A stretch of DNA of 64,000 nucleotides from Aequoribacter fuscus (lineage in GTDB: Bacteria; Pseudomonadota; Gammaproteobacteria; Pseudomonadales; Halieaceae), in NCBI RefSeq assembly GCF_009910365.1, contig NZ_CP036423.1, positions 1,984,001-2,048,000 of the forward strand, given 5' to 3'. Both the position numbers and the translations under genes were made by a program. The notes under the pieces are model-generated. The model was not told where the DNA came from. It saw only the letters and a list, made by a program, of their open reading frames with translations, and made no database searches. Within the stretch, counting starts at the first letter, position 1. Every line of letters starts with the position of its first letter. Shown one piece after another: positions 11,679 to 18,996 of this stretch.

Positions 11679-11697
11679 ACCGGTATGAGCTCACTAT

Positions 11698-11722
11698 AAA
11701 AAAGCCCACCGAGGTGGGCTTT
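11698..11722 (-). terminator. Rho-independent terminator after the acidic-tail small protein
   Basis: AAAGCCCACC / GGTGGGCTTT inverted repeat with a short TCG-type loop and a run of T residues on the minus strand, about 20 bp past the stop of the 92-residue protein and just before queA. The symmetrical A/T flanks could make it bidirectional. Confidence 0.85.
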
Positions 11723-11743
11723 ACGCATCTCAACGTTTTACGT

Positions 11744-12022
11744 TTACTCTGCGTCTTTGGTTTCTTCTTCAGCTTGTGCTTCTTCTGCTGGTGCTTCCTC
11801 AGCAGTTGCTTCCTCAGCAGCCGCTTCTTCTGCAGGTGCTTCTTCGACTTCGGGCTCTGCGGGTGCTGGCTGAGAAAGCTGGATTAAACCTTCCGCAAGC
11901 AATACCGCCGCTTTGTCGTCGCCGTTCACGGCAGCGCCCTTCACAGTCGTTACTGCATAACGACCATCTTTACGCTTGTAGATTTTGTGCGTCGCTGTTT
12001 TTTTAACCAATACTGTGGCCAT
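11744..12022 (-). CDS. Small protein with basic N-terminus and Ala/Glu-rich tail
   Basis: From the Met at 12022 the product is 92 residues. An in-frame start further upstream (12115) would add 31 residues of unlikely coding character. Residues 1-50 are basic and compact (MATVLVKKTATHKIYKRKDG, ending LLAEGLIQLSQ). Residues 51-92 are a low-complexity acidic tail built from APAEEA-type repeats. No family was recognised. The charge separation resembles small nucleic-acid- or ribosome-associated proteins, but that is speculation. It has its own terminator and lies next to tRNA-Leu. Confidence 0.75.
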   Translation of the reverse strand: MATVLVKKTATHKIYKRKDGRYAVTTVKGAAVNGDDKAAVLLAEGLIQLSQPAPAEPEVEEAPAEEAAAEEATAEEAPAEEAQAEEETKDAE

Positions 12023-12153
12023 AATCTTTTCTCTCTTGGTACTCAGAAAACGGTTCAGGTCCCATACCCAAACTCGAGGGCGCGAAGTGTACCCTTCAAT
12101 CGGGTGTTTGGCCACTTTTTCGCTGTCTCTCGATAAAAACCCGATTTCAATGA

Positions 12154-12181
12154 TTGCACTTTTAAAGCGCCTTGCTATAAT
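12154..12181 (+). promoter_or_regulatory. Sigma-70 promoter of tRNA-Leu
   Basis: TTGCAC (12154-12159) and a perfect TATAAT (12176-12181) are separated by 16 bp. A GC-rich discriminator (CCGCGCCC) follows, the arrangement typical of stringently controlled stable-RNA promoters. The tRNA begins 37 bp after the -10 box. Confidence 0.8.
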
Positions 12182-12217
12182 CCGCGCCCTGCACTCCTGA
12201 AGTGCTTTCCCCTCTGT

Positions 12218-12304
12218 GCCGGAGTGGTGAAATTGGTAGACACGTCGGATTCAAAATCCGATGCCCTTAAAAGCGTGCCGGTTCGAGTCCGGCCTCCGGT
12301 ACCA
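12218..12304 (+). tRNA. tRNA-Leu (CAA)
   Basis: An 87-nt type II tRNA. The acceptor stem GCCGGAG pairs with CTCCGGT (terminal G-U). The D arm contains GGTGAAATTGGTAGAC. The anticodon stem CGGAT/ATCCG flanks loop TTCAAAA with CAA at 12252-12254. It has a long variable arm, the TPsiC arm GGTTCGAGTCC, and an encoded 3' CCA. It closely resembles E. coli tRNA-Leu(CAA). Its last 17 bases are the attachment core used by the integrated element that follows. Confidence 0.97.
12288..12304 (+). repeat. attL core: 3' end of tRNA-Leu
   Basis: TCCGGCCTCCGGTACCA, the end of the TPsiC arm, the acceptor strand and CCA, is repeated at 19802-19818 (17/17), and its last 16 bases at 19610-19625. This is the classical tRNA-3'-end attachment core of tyrosine integrases, and the tRNA stays intact after integration. 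Confidence 0.85.
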
Positions 12305-12361
12305 TTGATGCCTCTAAACACCCCGCAGATAAGCCATTTACAGCCTTCATATAGTTATATT

Positions 12362-12382
12362 TTGGACAACATTTTGGACAAC
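12362..12382 (+). repeat. Paired TTGGACAAC motifs, candidate integrase arm sites (left end)
   Basis: TTGGACAAC occurs at 12362-12370 and 12374-12382, a 12-bp period, between the attL core and the integrase start. The same pair with the same spacing occurs at 19510-19530, about 80 bp inside the right end. Matching short motifs at both ends, outside genes, are what arm-type integrase binding sites look like. Confidence 0.55.
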
Positions 12383-12418
12383 GACTAGGATATTTGCTGT
12401 CCAGAGGGGATTGCGAAG

Positions 12419-12760
12419 ATGGCTAAACCTAAAAAACGATGGCCACCTAATGTTGGCGTCAATAACGGCAGAGTACGCTACAGAAAGAAGGTTCCGCCAT
12501 ACTTGCAACAGACTTACGGTAAGCGGTTATACGTTGAATATTTAGACCTCGATGAGAGTGCAACCTATGACGAAGCCTTTGAGGCAGCGAAGCCAGCCAA
12601 GGCTTGTTACGAAGCGAAAATTAAGTCCTTGCGCAACTCAAGCCCTGATGCCTTTACAGAGAATGAACTTGAGGCTCTGGCTGCTGACATACTCAAGCGA
12701 GAAAAGATACAACAAGGCGAGCTTGCCCTTCACAACATAGGTCCGGCGTTTATCAAATAA
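12419..12760 (+). CDS. Integrase N-terminal part, ends at in-frame TAA (split tyrosine integrase)
   Basis: 113 residues from the ATG at 12419, resembling the DUF6538-type N-terminal segment of phage integrases: GRVRYRKKVPPYLQQTYGKR followed by YDEAFEAAKPAKACYEAKI. The frame is closed by TAA at 12758-12760, but the same frame reopens at once and runs 1158 bp into the catalytic domain. No frameshift is needed. A CAA (Gln) to TAA transition would explain the stop. Alone, this piece has no catalytic residues. Probably a nonsense-interrupted integrase; read-through or reinitiation cannot be ruled out. Confidence 0.7.
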   Translation: MAKPKKRWPPNVGVNNGRVRYRKKVPPYLQQTYGKRLYVEYLDLDESATYDEAFEAAKPAKACYEAKIKSLRNSSPDAFTENELEALAADILKREKIQQGELALHNIGPAFIK

Positions 12761-12766
12761 TATGGT

Positions 12767-13918
12767 TTGGAAGGCATAGAAGAGTCTCTAGGCCGTAAGC
12801 TTAACAGCGACGATCTGAAACTAATATTCTTTCCCGAATTAACCAAACCTATTGACAGGGCTGAGGACATACAGCGAGCACTGGGCGTCAAAAAAGGCGG
12901 TATGTTTGACGGGCTTATTCAGGCCAAGCCTACTATTCAAGAGCTTGCTAGATTCAGAGCAGCCGAAGCAGCAACAACTGTTAGGTCACGTCAGCCTAAG
13001 ACGCTGTCATGGTGGTGGAATGATTACCTTGAATTTAGAGGATTAACAGATCCCAACGAAAGACATACCAAAAGGCTGCAACGCTACTGGGAGACATTCC
13101 TTTGGCGCGTAGGCGACCACGTCATAACGGCAGAGAGTCAAACGCTCATTGATGATGCGCTTGAGGATCATGCAGAGGAACGATTGAGGGCAGTTAAACC
13201 TTCAACAGTGCAGCGAGAATTGTCTGAAGTACTGGCTGCATTGAACCGACTGGCGAAGAAGCAACGCCCAAAGTGGCCACGATTCATCTTACCAGAGACA
13301 CCTTACTATGAAGCCGAAGAACGTGAGCCTCTGACAGTCGATGACCAAATCATGCTGGTACAACACTGTCTTGAGAATGACGATGACTGGGTGTCAGCGG
13401 TTCACCTCCTAGAGATTCAAGGCGGGATGATGTGCCAAGAGATAGCGACGCTTAAACCGGAAGATATGTTTCTTGATAACAACTACCCCCACATCGTTGT
13501 ACGCAAGGGCAAAACAGTCGCTAGGCCACGAGTCATTCCAGTAGTGCTAGGACTATCAGTTATTAAGAAGATGCTACCAGCGGCCATTTACAGCCTTCAG
13601 GTAAAAGATCCATCAGCCACGCCAAGGAACCGCATAAACAAAATGTTCGATGGCAAGTATACAAACCACAACCTGCGCCACACCATCAGGGTTAACGCTA
13701 CTGCATACAGTATTAGCTACCTACATCTACAAACGATCTGTGGTTGGTCGGACAAGGAAATCAACAAGCATACGCTGAAGTATGGCAGCGCAGGTCTGGC
13801 TGATTCCTCTGAGATAATTAAGGCCACCTTTGGCGCATCGCTGCAAATCCACCAGCACCTAATGCACCTTGATACTACCGAGATAGACAGGGCTAACGTG
13901 GTTCATTTAAACCTCTGA
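12767..13918 (+). CDS. Integrase catalytic part (tyrosine recombinase), box I Arg replaced by Met
   Basis: 383 residues in the same frame as the preceding fragment (distance 348 bp, a multiple of three), with TTG as the only nearby start. SAM-like core-binding region (about residues 85-190 of this piece), then the catalytic domain. Box II HNLRHTIRVNA retains H-x-x-R, followed by CGWSDKEIN and a final KYG tyrosine. Box I reads GGMMCQEIATL where active enzymes have G-[LM]-R-x-x-E, so the first catalytic arginine appears to be Met. Together with the stop codon this suggests an inactive recombinase. It ends 130 bp before the convergent primase-helicase. Confidence 0.75.
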   Translation: MEGIEESLGRKLNSDDLKLIFFPELTKPIDRAEDIQRALGVKKGGMFDGLIQAKPTIQELARFRAAEAATTVRSRQPKTLSWWWNDYLEFRGLTDPNERHTKRLQRYWETFLWRVGDHVITAESQTLIDDALEDHAEERLRAVKPSTVQRELSEVLAALNRLAKKQRPKWPRFILPETPYYEAEEREPLTVDDQIMLVQHCLENDDDWVSAVHLLEIQGGMMCQEIATLKPEDMFLDNNYPHIVVRKGKTVARPRVIPVVLGLSVIKKMLPAAIYSLQVKDPSATPRNRINKMFDGKYTNHNLRHTIRVNATAYSISYLHLQTICGWSDKEINKHTLKYGSAGLADSSEIIKATFGASLQIHQHLMHLDTTEIDRANVVHLNL

Positions 13919-14048
13919 GCTCTTCCGCTATTTTCCTACTACTCCTGCTACAAAGAAAAACCAGTGTTTTCAGGGCTTTCTACTCGTAATACCTAGATAA
14001 ATATTGGTTATTTTTTTCAGCGAATTGTGTAAGCCTATAAAGCACCCT

Positions 14049-14492
14049 TCACAACATCTCAACCGGCTCACCAGCGATCTCAGCAAGTCTTTCTTGAACC
14101 TGCTCTGCGCTGTACTGCGCGTTATACAGAACTTCACGAGCGCGTTTCTGTCCGCGCAACCTGTATTGGGCGGTTAAAAGGATCAAACCTTTAATAGATA
14201 TACCTATTAGGGAAGTGATCCTTTTTACATCAGTAATCCTACGTTGCGCGGTTGGCTCTGAGGATAGTTCCGGGCAAGCCGCCAATAAGTGCTTTTTATT
14301 TAATGGAACTATGCCGTCACAACTCTGCACTAGCGCGATCAATTTTTGTAGCCCGCTCCAACTCCAGAGATGATCCACAGTGATGTCTAGCGGCATAGAA
14401 CCCAGTATGAATACGTGCCGCTGAAGGCCTTCTAGATGGCTCCTGAGAAGCCTTAAGCGATCAATGGCCTGTAAGCTCTCCGACTCACGCAT
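14049..14492 (-). CDS. C-terminal part of split primase-helicase (after second in-frame TAG)
   Basis: 147 residues that start with the ATG directly after the TAG stop (14493-14495) of the next segment, in the same reading frame. The opening RESESLQAIDRLRLL and the following HVFILGSMPLDITVDHLWSW resemble, from memory, the C-terminal end of phage/plasmid primase-helicases, where the segment continues from the helicase without a break. A helix-rich tail ends AGEPVEML. I therefore read it as the third part of one gene and not an independent protein. A separate small gene restarted at TAGATG is the alternative. Confidence 0.6.
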   Translation of the reverse strand: MRESESLQAIDRLRLLRSHLEGLQRHVFILGSMPLDITVDHLWSWSGLQKLIALVQSCDGIVPLNKKHLLAACPELSSEPTAQRRITDVKRITSLIGISIKGLILLTAQYRLRGQKRAREVLYNAQYSAEQVQERLAEIAGEPVEML

Positions 14493-16346
14493 CTACTCTA
14501 GGAGCGCCTGAGCGCGCCAATCAGGGTGCACTTGCACATCGGTTGTGCCACCGCCGGTTCTGACTCGGTAACCTCGTTGCTCACGCCGAAAGGGTTTGCT
14601 CCCAGAGACATCTCCCAGAAGCCGTAGCGGCGCCCTAGCAGCAAACCAGATCCCCCTAGCAGCGGCTTCCAGCGCAGGTGTAGAAGGTTGATTCCGGCCT
14701 ATCAGCACGACGTTCTGGCTGTATGCGTATGCATTGACGCCTCTGAGGTTATTAAAGTGATTGAGCATCGCTCCCGTATCACTCAGCTGCTCCAATTCGG
14801 TTGTAACTTTTTTATTAGCAACTACTAATGTGGCGCCTGTTTGTGCAACACCTGAAATAAATCGGTGGACCTGTTCTAACAGCACATCAGAATCGGCAAA
14901 GCCTGTCATTGAGAAAGTTCGATCATTGAACTGATGCACCTCGGCTTGGCGCTCCACTCGAATGCTTTCAATTGACACCGATCGCTCAAAGAACGTTTCA
15001 AGGATGGTTTGATTTGCATCGGCATCAATCATCAGCACAGGCGCGTTGGGTAGGTCTAGTTCCTTCCTTCTCAGAATCGTCGCAGTTACTCCATCAGATA
15101 CAACTGCATGAGAAATATCTCGGTCAGTAGTCTGCAACTCATACGCCAATGTTCTAATCAGCAAAGGTGTGTTATTCGTTGCCGCTGAACGCAGTGCGGA
15201 AAGCTGAGCGTCAGTAGATGATTCAATGTCGAGACTTGGGAATCCGCTGGACTGCAGACCCTCATATTGATCAAGTTCATCAAGCAAGGCTATTGAGGTG
15301 GTGATTGCCCGTAACTTTTCCAGTAGGTTTTGTTCTTGTCGAATGAGCAGATCCGCCACTTCGGCAATGAGGGACTCTGGGCTAGCGAACGCAAGTATGT
15401 CCTTAATCGGGAGCTCTACTGATTTGTGAGCAGACTTGGCAAATCCTTCGTCAATAACGATCAGCGCGGGGTCAGCAAAACGATCCTTTGTTCGAAGAAA
15501 TAGGTGTTCATGCGTCATCACCTTCACTTCTGTTAGGACGCGGCGTATATCACCCGGAGGTAACTCTTCTTCCTCGAGCTGCTGCAGATAGGCGCAGTTG
15601 TCGAAATACTCACATTGTCCCGATGTGTTACGACACAGCAGTGGATATACGTTGCCACCCATTGCTGCAATTTTATTTGCCACATCAGCTTTTCGACACA
15701 AGCTGACACCAGCATCGTCCTCCCGACCCCTCCCGTAAATGACCCTCGCTCGCTCGTATGTTGCTTCTTCACTGGATATGTCCAGAGACAGCTCATCATT
15801 CAGGTCTTCAATCAGCTGATTAGACAGAGCGTGACTTGGTACGTAGTAGTGAATATCGCCATGCTCTAATAAATTGTAAGCAAGCAATCGCTTAATGACA
15901 CTTCGTGTCTTCCCAAGCCCCGCGGTGGCCTTAACCGCAAGGATAGGCGCTTCGAGATTGATGCTCTGGTGAAATGCTCTTGAGGCATTGCCGAATTCAT
16001 CTATGACCGCTTGGAGCTTTTGTTCGCCTTCTTGAAGAGAAAGCTCAGGTTCATCCCAGTACGGCGGTTTATCCCCAAATTTTTCGATCGCGCTTGATAT
16101 AAGGCTGTCTAGGTACGCATCTGATTCGTACCGACTAATCTCTTCTCTTGAATGGTTACTCTGGTCTGCCGCATCTATTCGCTCTCCTATATCAGCTTTT
16201 AGAGCAGCACGTGTTTCTTCCGCTCGGTCTCTACCCACATGCGATACATAAGAAGCAGTAGCTGATGTAAGTACAGTGTTATATCCGCTACAACCAAGTC
16301 CATCACCAAGCTTGGTCATCTTCGCTTCGTAGCCAATGCCGCTCAA
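14493..16346 (-). CDS. P-loop helicase-like segment of the split primase-helicase
   Basis: 617 residues from a TTG at 16346. Walker A AVKATAGLGKTRSVIKRLL (about residues 152-170), a motif-Ia-like YVPSHALSNQLI, Walker B ALIVIDEGFAK (DEGF box), a second acidic block PVLMIDADANQTI, and a late helicase motif with NNLRGVNAYAYSQNVVLIG. It acts with, or as part of, the upstream primase domain in replication of the element. Upstream of the TTG the same frame stays open for 22 more codons to the TAG at 16413, so the TTG is only a nominal start. The segment ends in TAG immediately before the next ATG. Confidence 0.75.
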   Translation of the reverse strand: MSGIGYEAKMTKLGDGLGCSGYNTVLTSATASYVSHVGRDRAEETRAALKADIGERIDAADQSNHSREEISRYESDAYLDSLISSAIEKFGDKPPYWDEPELSLQEGEQKLQAVIDEFGNASRAFHQSINLEAPILAVKATAGLGKTRSVIKRLLAYNLLEHGDIHYYVPSHALSNQLIEDLNDELSLDISSEEATYERARVIYGRGREDDAGVSLCRKADVANKIAAMGGNVYPLLCRNTSGQCEYFDNCAYLQQLEEEELPPGDIRRVLTEVKVMTHEHLFLRTKDRFADPALIVIDEGFAKSAHKSVELPIKDILAFASPESLIAEVADLLIRQEQNLLEKLRAITTSIALLDELDQYEGLQSSGFPSLDIESSTDAQLSALRSAATNNTPLLIRTLAYELQTTDRDISHAVVSDGVTATILRRKELDLPNAPVLMIDADANQTILETFFERSVSIESIRVERQAEVHQFNDRTFSMTGFADSDVLLEQVHRFISGVAQTGATLVVANKKVTTELEQLSDTGAMLNHFNNLRGVNAYAYSQNVVLIGRNQPSTPALEAAARGIWFAARAPLRLLGDVSGSKPFRREQRGYRVRTGGGTTDVQVHPDWRAQALLE

Positions 16347-16412
16347 GGTCGTGTCGTAAGATCGTTGCTGGTAAGTGTCGGGGGCGGACGTATCAAGTTG
16401 GAGATCGACGTA

Positions 16413-16955
16413 CTACTGCCCCTTGATCTGCATGAGCAACCTTCCCCCCTTTAAGGGATCCTCAAAGCCAACGCATTCAGGATCAGCTATGAAGTGGGGT
16501 TGCACGGCATTAAATGGTGCGGGGTCTATCAGTGTTCTTCCATGCTGTGCGTTGATTGATTTAGCCCATCTTCTTAAGCTTTCATTTGCCCAAGACTTCG
16601 ACAGCCAAAAGAATAGATGAACAGAAATTTTGTCGGTGAACTTCAGCCCTGAGGATGCCCATAAATGCCAGATGTACGATGCTTTGTGAAACTCCTCCGG
16701 TAGTTGCGAAACTGCATATTCAACACACGCTTGCGGCTCCTCTATTAGATCGTAAGCTGGGGGTAGGGGTAATTTATCAATGTCGAGCATCAGCCATCGG
16801 CATGTCGCATCCTCAATAGCTTCCTCATTGGGGTCAGAGTTGCCTTTTCTAAGTCTGCGGCGAATTGGCTTATCTGGGTCAAGATCCGCCCGAGGTAGGC
16901 ATCGTATAAGACAGCTGGTCTTTAGGGGGAGGTGCGTCGCGATGAGGTTATACAA
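16413..16955 (-). CDS. Archaeo-eukaryotic-type primase (AEP) domain segment
   Basis: A 180-residue segment from a TTG at 16955, with the three AEP motifs: WLMLDIDKLPLP (hhDhD motif I, D-x-D), DKISVHLFFWL (S-x-H motif II), and RTLIDPAPFN (hD motif III), the catalytic set of primase-polymerases. Coding-like sequence continues 26 codons upstream (to 17033, with LPTYVEFETLDLRGLEDLY) without ATG, GTG or TTG, so the true start has been lost or is elsewhere. It ends in TAG in frame with the helicase segment. The family assignment is from motifs only. Confidence 0.7.
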   Translation of the reverse strand: MYNLIATHLPLKTSCLIRCLPRADLDPDKPIRRRLRKGNSDPNEEAIEDATCRWLMLDIDKLPLPPAYDLIEEPQACVEYAVSQLPEEFHKASYIWHLWASSGLKFTDKISVHLFFWLSKSWANESLRRWAKSINAQHGRTLIDPAPFNAVQPHFIADPECVGFEDPLKGGRLLMQIKGQ

Positions 16956-17036
16956 ATCCTCTAAACCGCGAAGATCTAGGGTCTCGAATTCAACATAGGT
17001 AGGTAGCCGCGCCTCATTGAAATTGACCTTATTCTA

Positions 17037-17420
17037 AGGGCTTCTGTGGGCAACTTTACACAGCGCCACGGAGAGGGATTTTAGAATCGTTACTTTTCAG
17101 TGGCGCCTCGCTCCATGCTGCAATCTCTTTCCGCTCAGCCATTCAATGACCTTAGACTATGCATCGAAATTGTGGAACCCTAGAGTTGCTCTTTCTTGGA
17201 AAAGCAGATGCGTTACCAATGGGATAAACAGCTAGATGTAACTGGGCTGGCGAGGGTTGCTACAGATATCGCTGAGTAAGAATGATATTCAGAACGGCAA
17301 AGGCTCGTGGCTTGTAAACAGAATTGACCCCAGTAAAACGATTGAGCTAAAGCAGGACAATGGCTATCGTAATGCTATGAAGAGACCGGGGTCTTAGTGG
17401 GCCGACCGGCATAGAGTCTG
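17037..17420. other. Intergenic region with possible gene remnants
   Basis: No intact gene. On the plus strand from 17208 a short ATG frame (MRYQWDKQLDVTGLARVATD) stops after 24 codons. A shifted frame (about 17280-17397) then reads NDIQNGKGSWLVNRIDPSKT and on to RPGS. Both look like real protein sequence, perhaps a decayed gene, but no family was recognised. Confidence 0.35.
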
Positions 17421-18521
17421 TTACTTGGGTTGCATGACACCGTTGACGAAGTTGTTTTCATACTTCAACGCCCCGTTTTCGTCCCATCCTCTCGAAAGAC
17501 CTTCTAGTTTGCCGTTGACGAAGTTTTCTTCAAATCTCAGCTGACCGTTTTCGTCCCATCTTCTCGAAAGACCTTCTAGTTTGCCGTTGACGAAGTTGTC
17601 TTCAGATCTCAGCTGACCGTTCTCGTGCCAACCACGCGCAAGACCTTCTTCTTGACCGTTGACGAGGTTGTGTTCAGATTTCAGCTGACCGTTCCAGTAC
17701 CATACTCTCGAAAGACCTTCTAGTTTGCCGTTGACGAAGTTGTCTTCAGATCTCAGCTGACCGTTCTCGTGCCAACCACGCGCAAGACCTTCTTCTTGAC
17801 CGTTGACGAGGTTGTGTTCAGATTTCAGCTGACCGTTCCAGTACCATACTCTCGAAAGACCTTCTGCTTTACCATTGACGACGTTGTTTTCATAAAACAG
17901 CTGACCGTTCTCGAGCCAACCACGTTGAAGACCTTCTCCTTGACCGTTGACGAAGTTTCCTTCGTGGTGCAGCTGACCGTTCTCATGCCAACCACGCATA
18001 AGACCTTCTGGTTTACCGTTGACGTAGTTTGCTTCAATTCTCCCTACAAAAAATTCCTCCTGATAACCGATCACTAATGTTCTACCGGTCGCATTACCGT
18101 TGAATGCGGTCAAAGTTTCAACATCTATAACAGTAAGCCCATCAGTCGCGTCGTGAATTTCGAGGAGATACTTACCAGTGTCAGTGAAATATTCTTTACC
18201 AATAGTTGCAATGTTCCGCACCCTCGAATATGCCTGTTCTCTGCGATTTGTTTCTGCAAGATAGTTGTCAGTGTTCATGACGAACGGTTCGCATGTTCCC
18301 CACCTGTGATACCGCTTAATCTCGTCGTCCTCCCCAAGATATGAATCCTGTTGAAGTCTTTCTCTCGCAGTGTTGATGATTCTCAGTCGTTGAAGTGCTT
18401 GTTCATCGGTAGTCGCCCTGAGTTCCGCACACGCCGCCTGAGCAATGCTGAGCCTACCTGACTCAGGCATACCACACGCTACGAGAACTAGGGTAAAAAT
18501 TATTGGGATTAGATTTCTCAT
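17421..18521 (-). CDS. YwqK/MORN-variant repeat lipoprotein
   Basis: A 366-residue lipoprotein. The N-terminus MRNLIPIIFTLVLVACGMPE has a lipobox (L-V-A-C16). Residues 20-160 are non-repetitive. About 165-360 are roughly eight or nine 24-residue MORN_2/YwqK-type repeats with consensus EGLxRxWxENGQLxxExNxVNG. Repeats of this type occur in YwqK-family antitoxin components and in many secreted proteins, but no toxin partner is evident here. Two repeats are duplicated almost exactly at DNA level (144-bp unit). It lies 10 bp downstream of a 62-residue ORF and may share its transcript. Role unknown; likely element cargo. Confidence 0.8.
   Translation of the reverse strand: MRNLIPIIFTLVLVACGMPESGRLSIAQAACAELRATTDEQALQRLRIINTARERLQQDSYLGEDDEIKRYHRWGTCEPFVMNTDNYLAETNRREQAYSRVRNIATIGKEYFTDTGKYLLEIHDATDGLTVIDVETLTAFNGNATGRTLVIGYQEEFFVGRIEANYVNGKPEGLMRGWHENGQLHHEGNFVNGQGEGLQRGWLENGQLFYENNVVNGKAEGLSRVWYWNGQLKSEHNLVNGQEEGLARGWHENGQLRSEDNFVNGKLEGLSRVWYWNGQLKSEHNLVNGQEEGLARGWHENGQLRSEDNFVNGKLEGLSRRWDENGQLRFEENFVNGKLEGLSRGWDENGALKYENNFVNGVMQPK
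17562..17865. repeat. 144-bp tandem DNA duplication inside the YwqK-like gene
   Basis: The segment 17562-17721 matches 17706-17865 at an offset of 144 bp with no differences seen by eye. The unit encodes two 24-residue MORN-type repeats. Near-identity at nucleotide level implies a recent duplication or gene conversion, so repeat number is likely to vary between strains. Confidence 0.85.
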
Positions 18522-18531
18522 GTCGTTGCTC

Positions 18532-18720
18532 TCAATGACTCACCTCAGCCCCATTCTCAAGCAATATTACTTGCGTAGCCCCGTTAGCACAAGGCTCTAA
18601 ATGCTGGTACCAGTCTGTCGGGCGGGTCTCAGGCAACGCGTCTAGCGCCTCAAGGGCTTCCCAAAGGTCCTCGACGGAGACTTGGGTTGTTTGTTTGTCA
18701 TCGGCCATGAGCATCTTCAA
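18532..18720 (-). CDS. Small acidic hypothetical protein
   Basis: A 62-residue ORF, or 58 residues from the internal Met (18708) giving MADDKQTTQVSVEDLWEALE. Acidic and without a signal peptide or membrane segment. It precedes the YwqK-like lipoprotein by 10 bp, so the two may form a unit. No family was recognised, and pairing as a toxin-antitoxin set is only a possibility suggested by the YwqK-like neighbour. Confidence 0.5.
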   Translation of the reverse strand: MKMLMADDKQTTQVSVEDLWEALEALDALPETRPTDWYQHLEPCANGATQVILLENGAEVSH

Positions 18721-18726
18721 GTAAAG

Positions 18727-18996
18727 CTATCGCTTTAAGCCTACCGCGAATCCGCTGTGCAGACGAGGTCTCTGGTTTGGCGTAGGATGGTCAATAATAG
18801 TTAGCTTAGATCTCAATGGAGCTTTGGCGAAGAGTGAGAATGACTGGGCGATAGGTACCAAGAAATTAGTCAAGATGAAGATGATAGTTACCCTCGCGAG
18901 GAGGCCCATGGTCGCACAATGATCCTCAGTCTGTTGTTCAGACTCATCTTGACTGTTAGCTGCTGGGATAATTAACACCATCGCGAGGGTTAACAC
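18727..18996 (-). CDS. Possible small membrane protein, or out-of-frame half of the neighbouring gene
   Basis: An 89-codon ORF from GTG with one strong hydrophobic segment (about residues 32-54, ARVTIIFILTNFLVPIA) after an acidic stretch (DESEQQTEDH). It overlaps the end of the 75-residue ORF by 41 bp in another frame. The pair could be one exported protein with a C-terminal membrane anchor broken by a frameshift. Start and reality uncertain. Confidence 0.3.
   Translation of the reverse strand: MLTLAMVLIIPAANSQDESEQQTEDHCATMGLLARVTIIFILTNFLVPIAQSFSLFAKAPLRSKLTIIDHPTPNQRPRLHSGFAVGLKR

Larger units (their letters stand above)
14049..17033 (-). pseudogene. AEP primase-helicase reading frame interrupted by two in-frame TAG codons
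   Basis: One minus-strand frame runs for 995 codons from the TAG at 17034-17036 to the stop at 14049. It is broken only by TAG at 16413-16415 and TAG at 14493-14495. The three open segments start at 16955, 16346 and 14492, which differ by multiples of three. The order is AEP primase domain, linker, P-loop helicase, C-terminal region, as in single-chain phage/plasmid primase-helicases. The sequence between the stops remains coding-like with no frameshift. Either recent nonsense mutations (CAG to TAG, C to T) or amber read-through would give this picture. Host genes such as edd and the DUF58 gene end in TAG, so amber is a normal stop here. Confidence 0.65.

Noticed and set aside
12305-12418. 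CRISPR-like repeats near the TTGGACAAC motifs
   Set aside because: Only two short copies at each end, with 3-bp spacers and no cas genes.
12758-12760. Possible selenocysteine or frameshift explanation for the integrase break
   Set aside because: The codon is TAA, not TGA, and the frame is kept, so neither explanation fits.
14049-17033. Element or genome with amber permanently reassigned
   Set aside because: Other genes in the window end in TAG (for example edd and the DUF58 gene), so a general reassignment of TAG is not supported.
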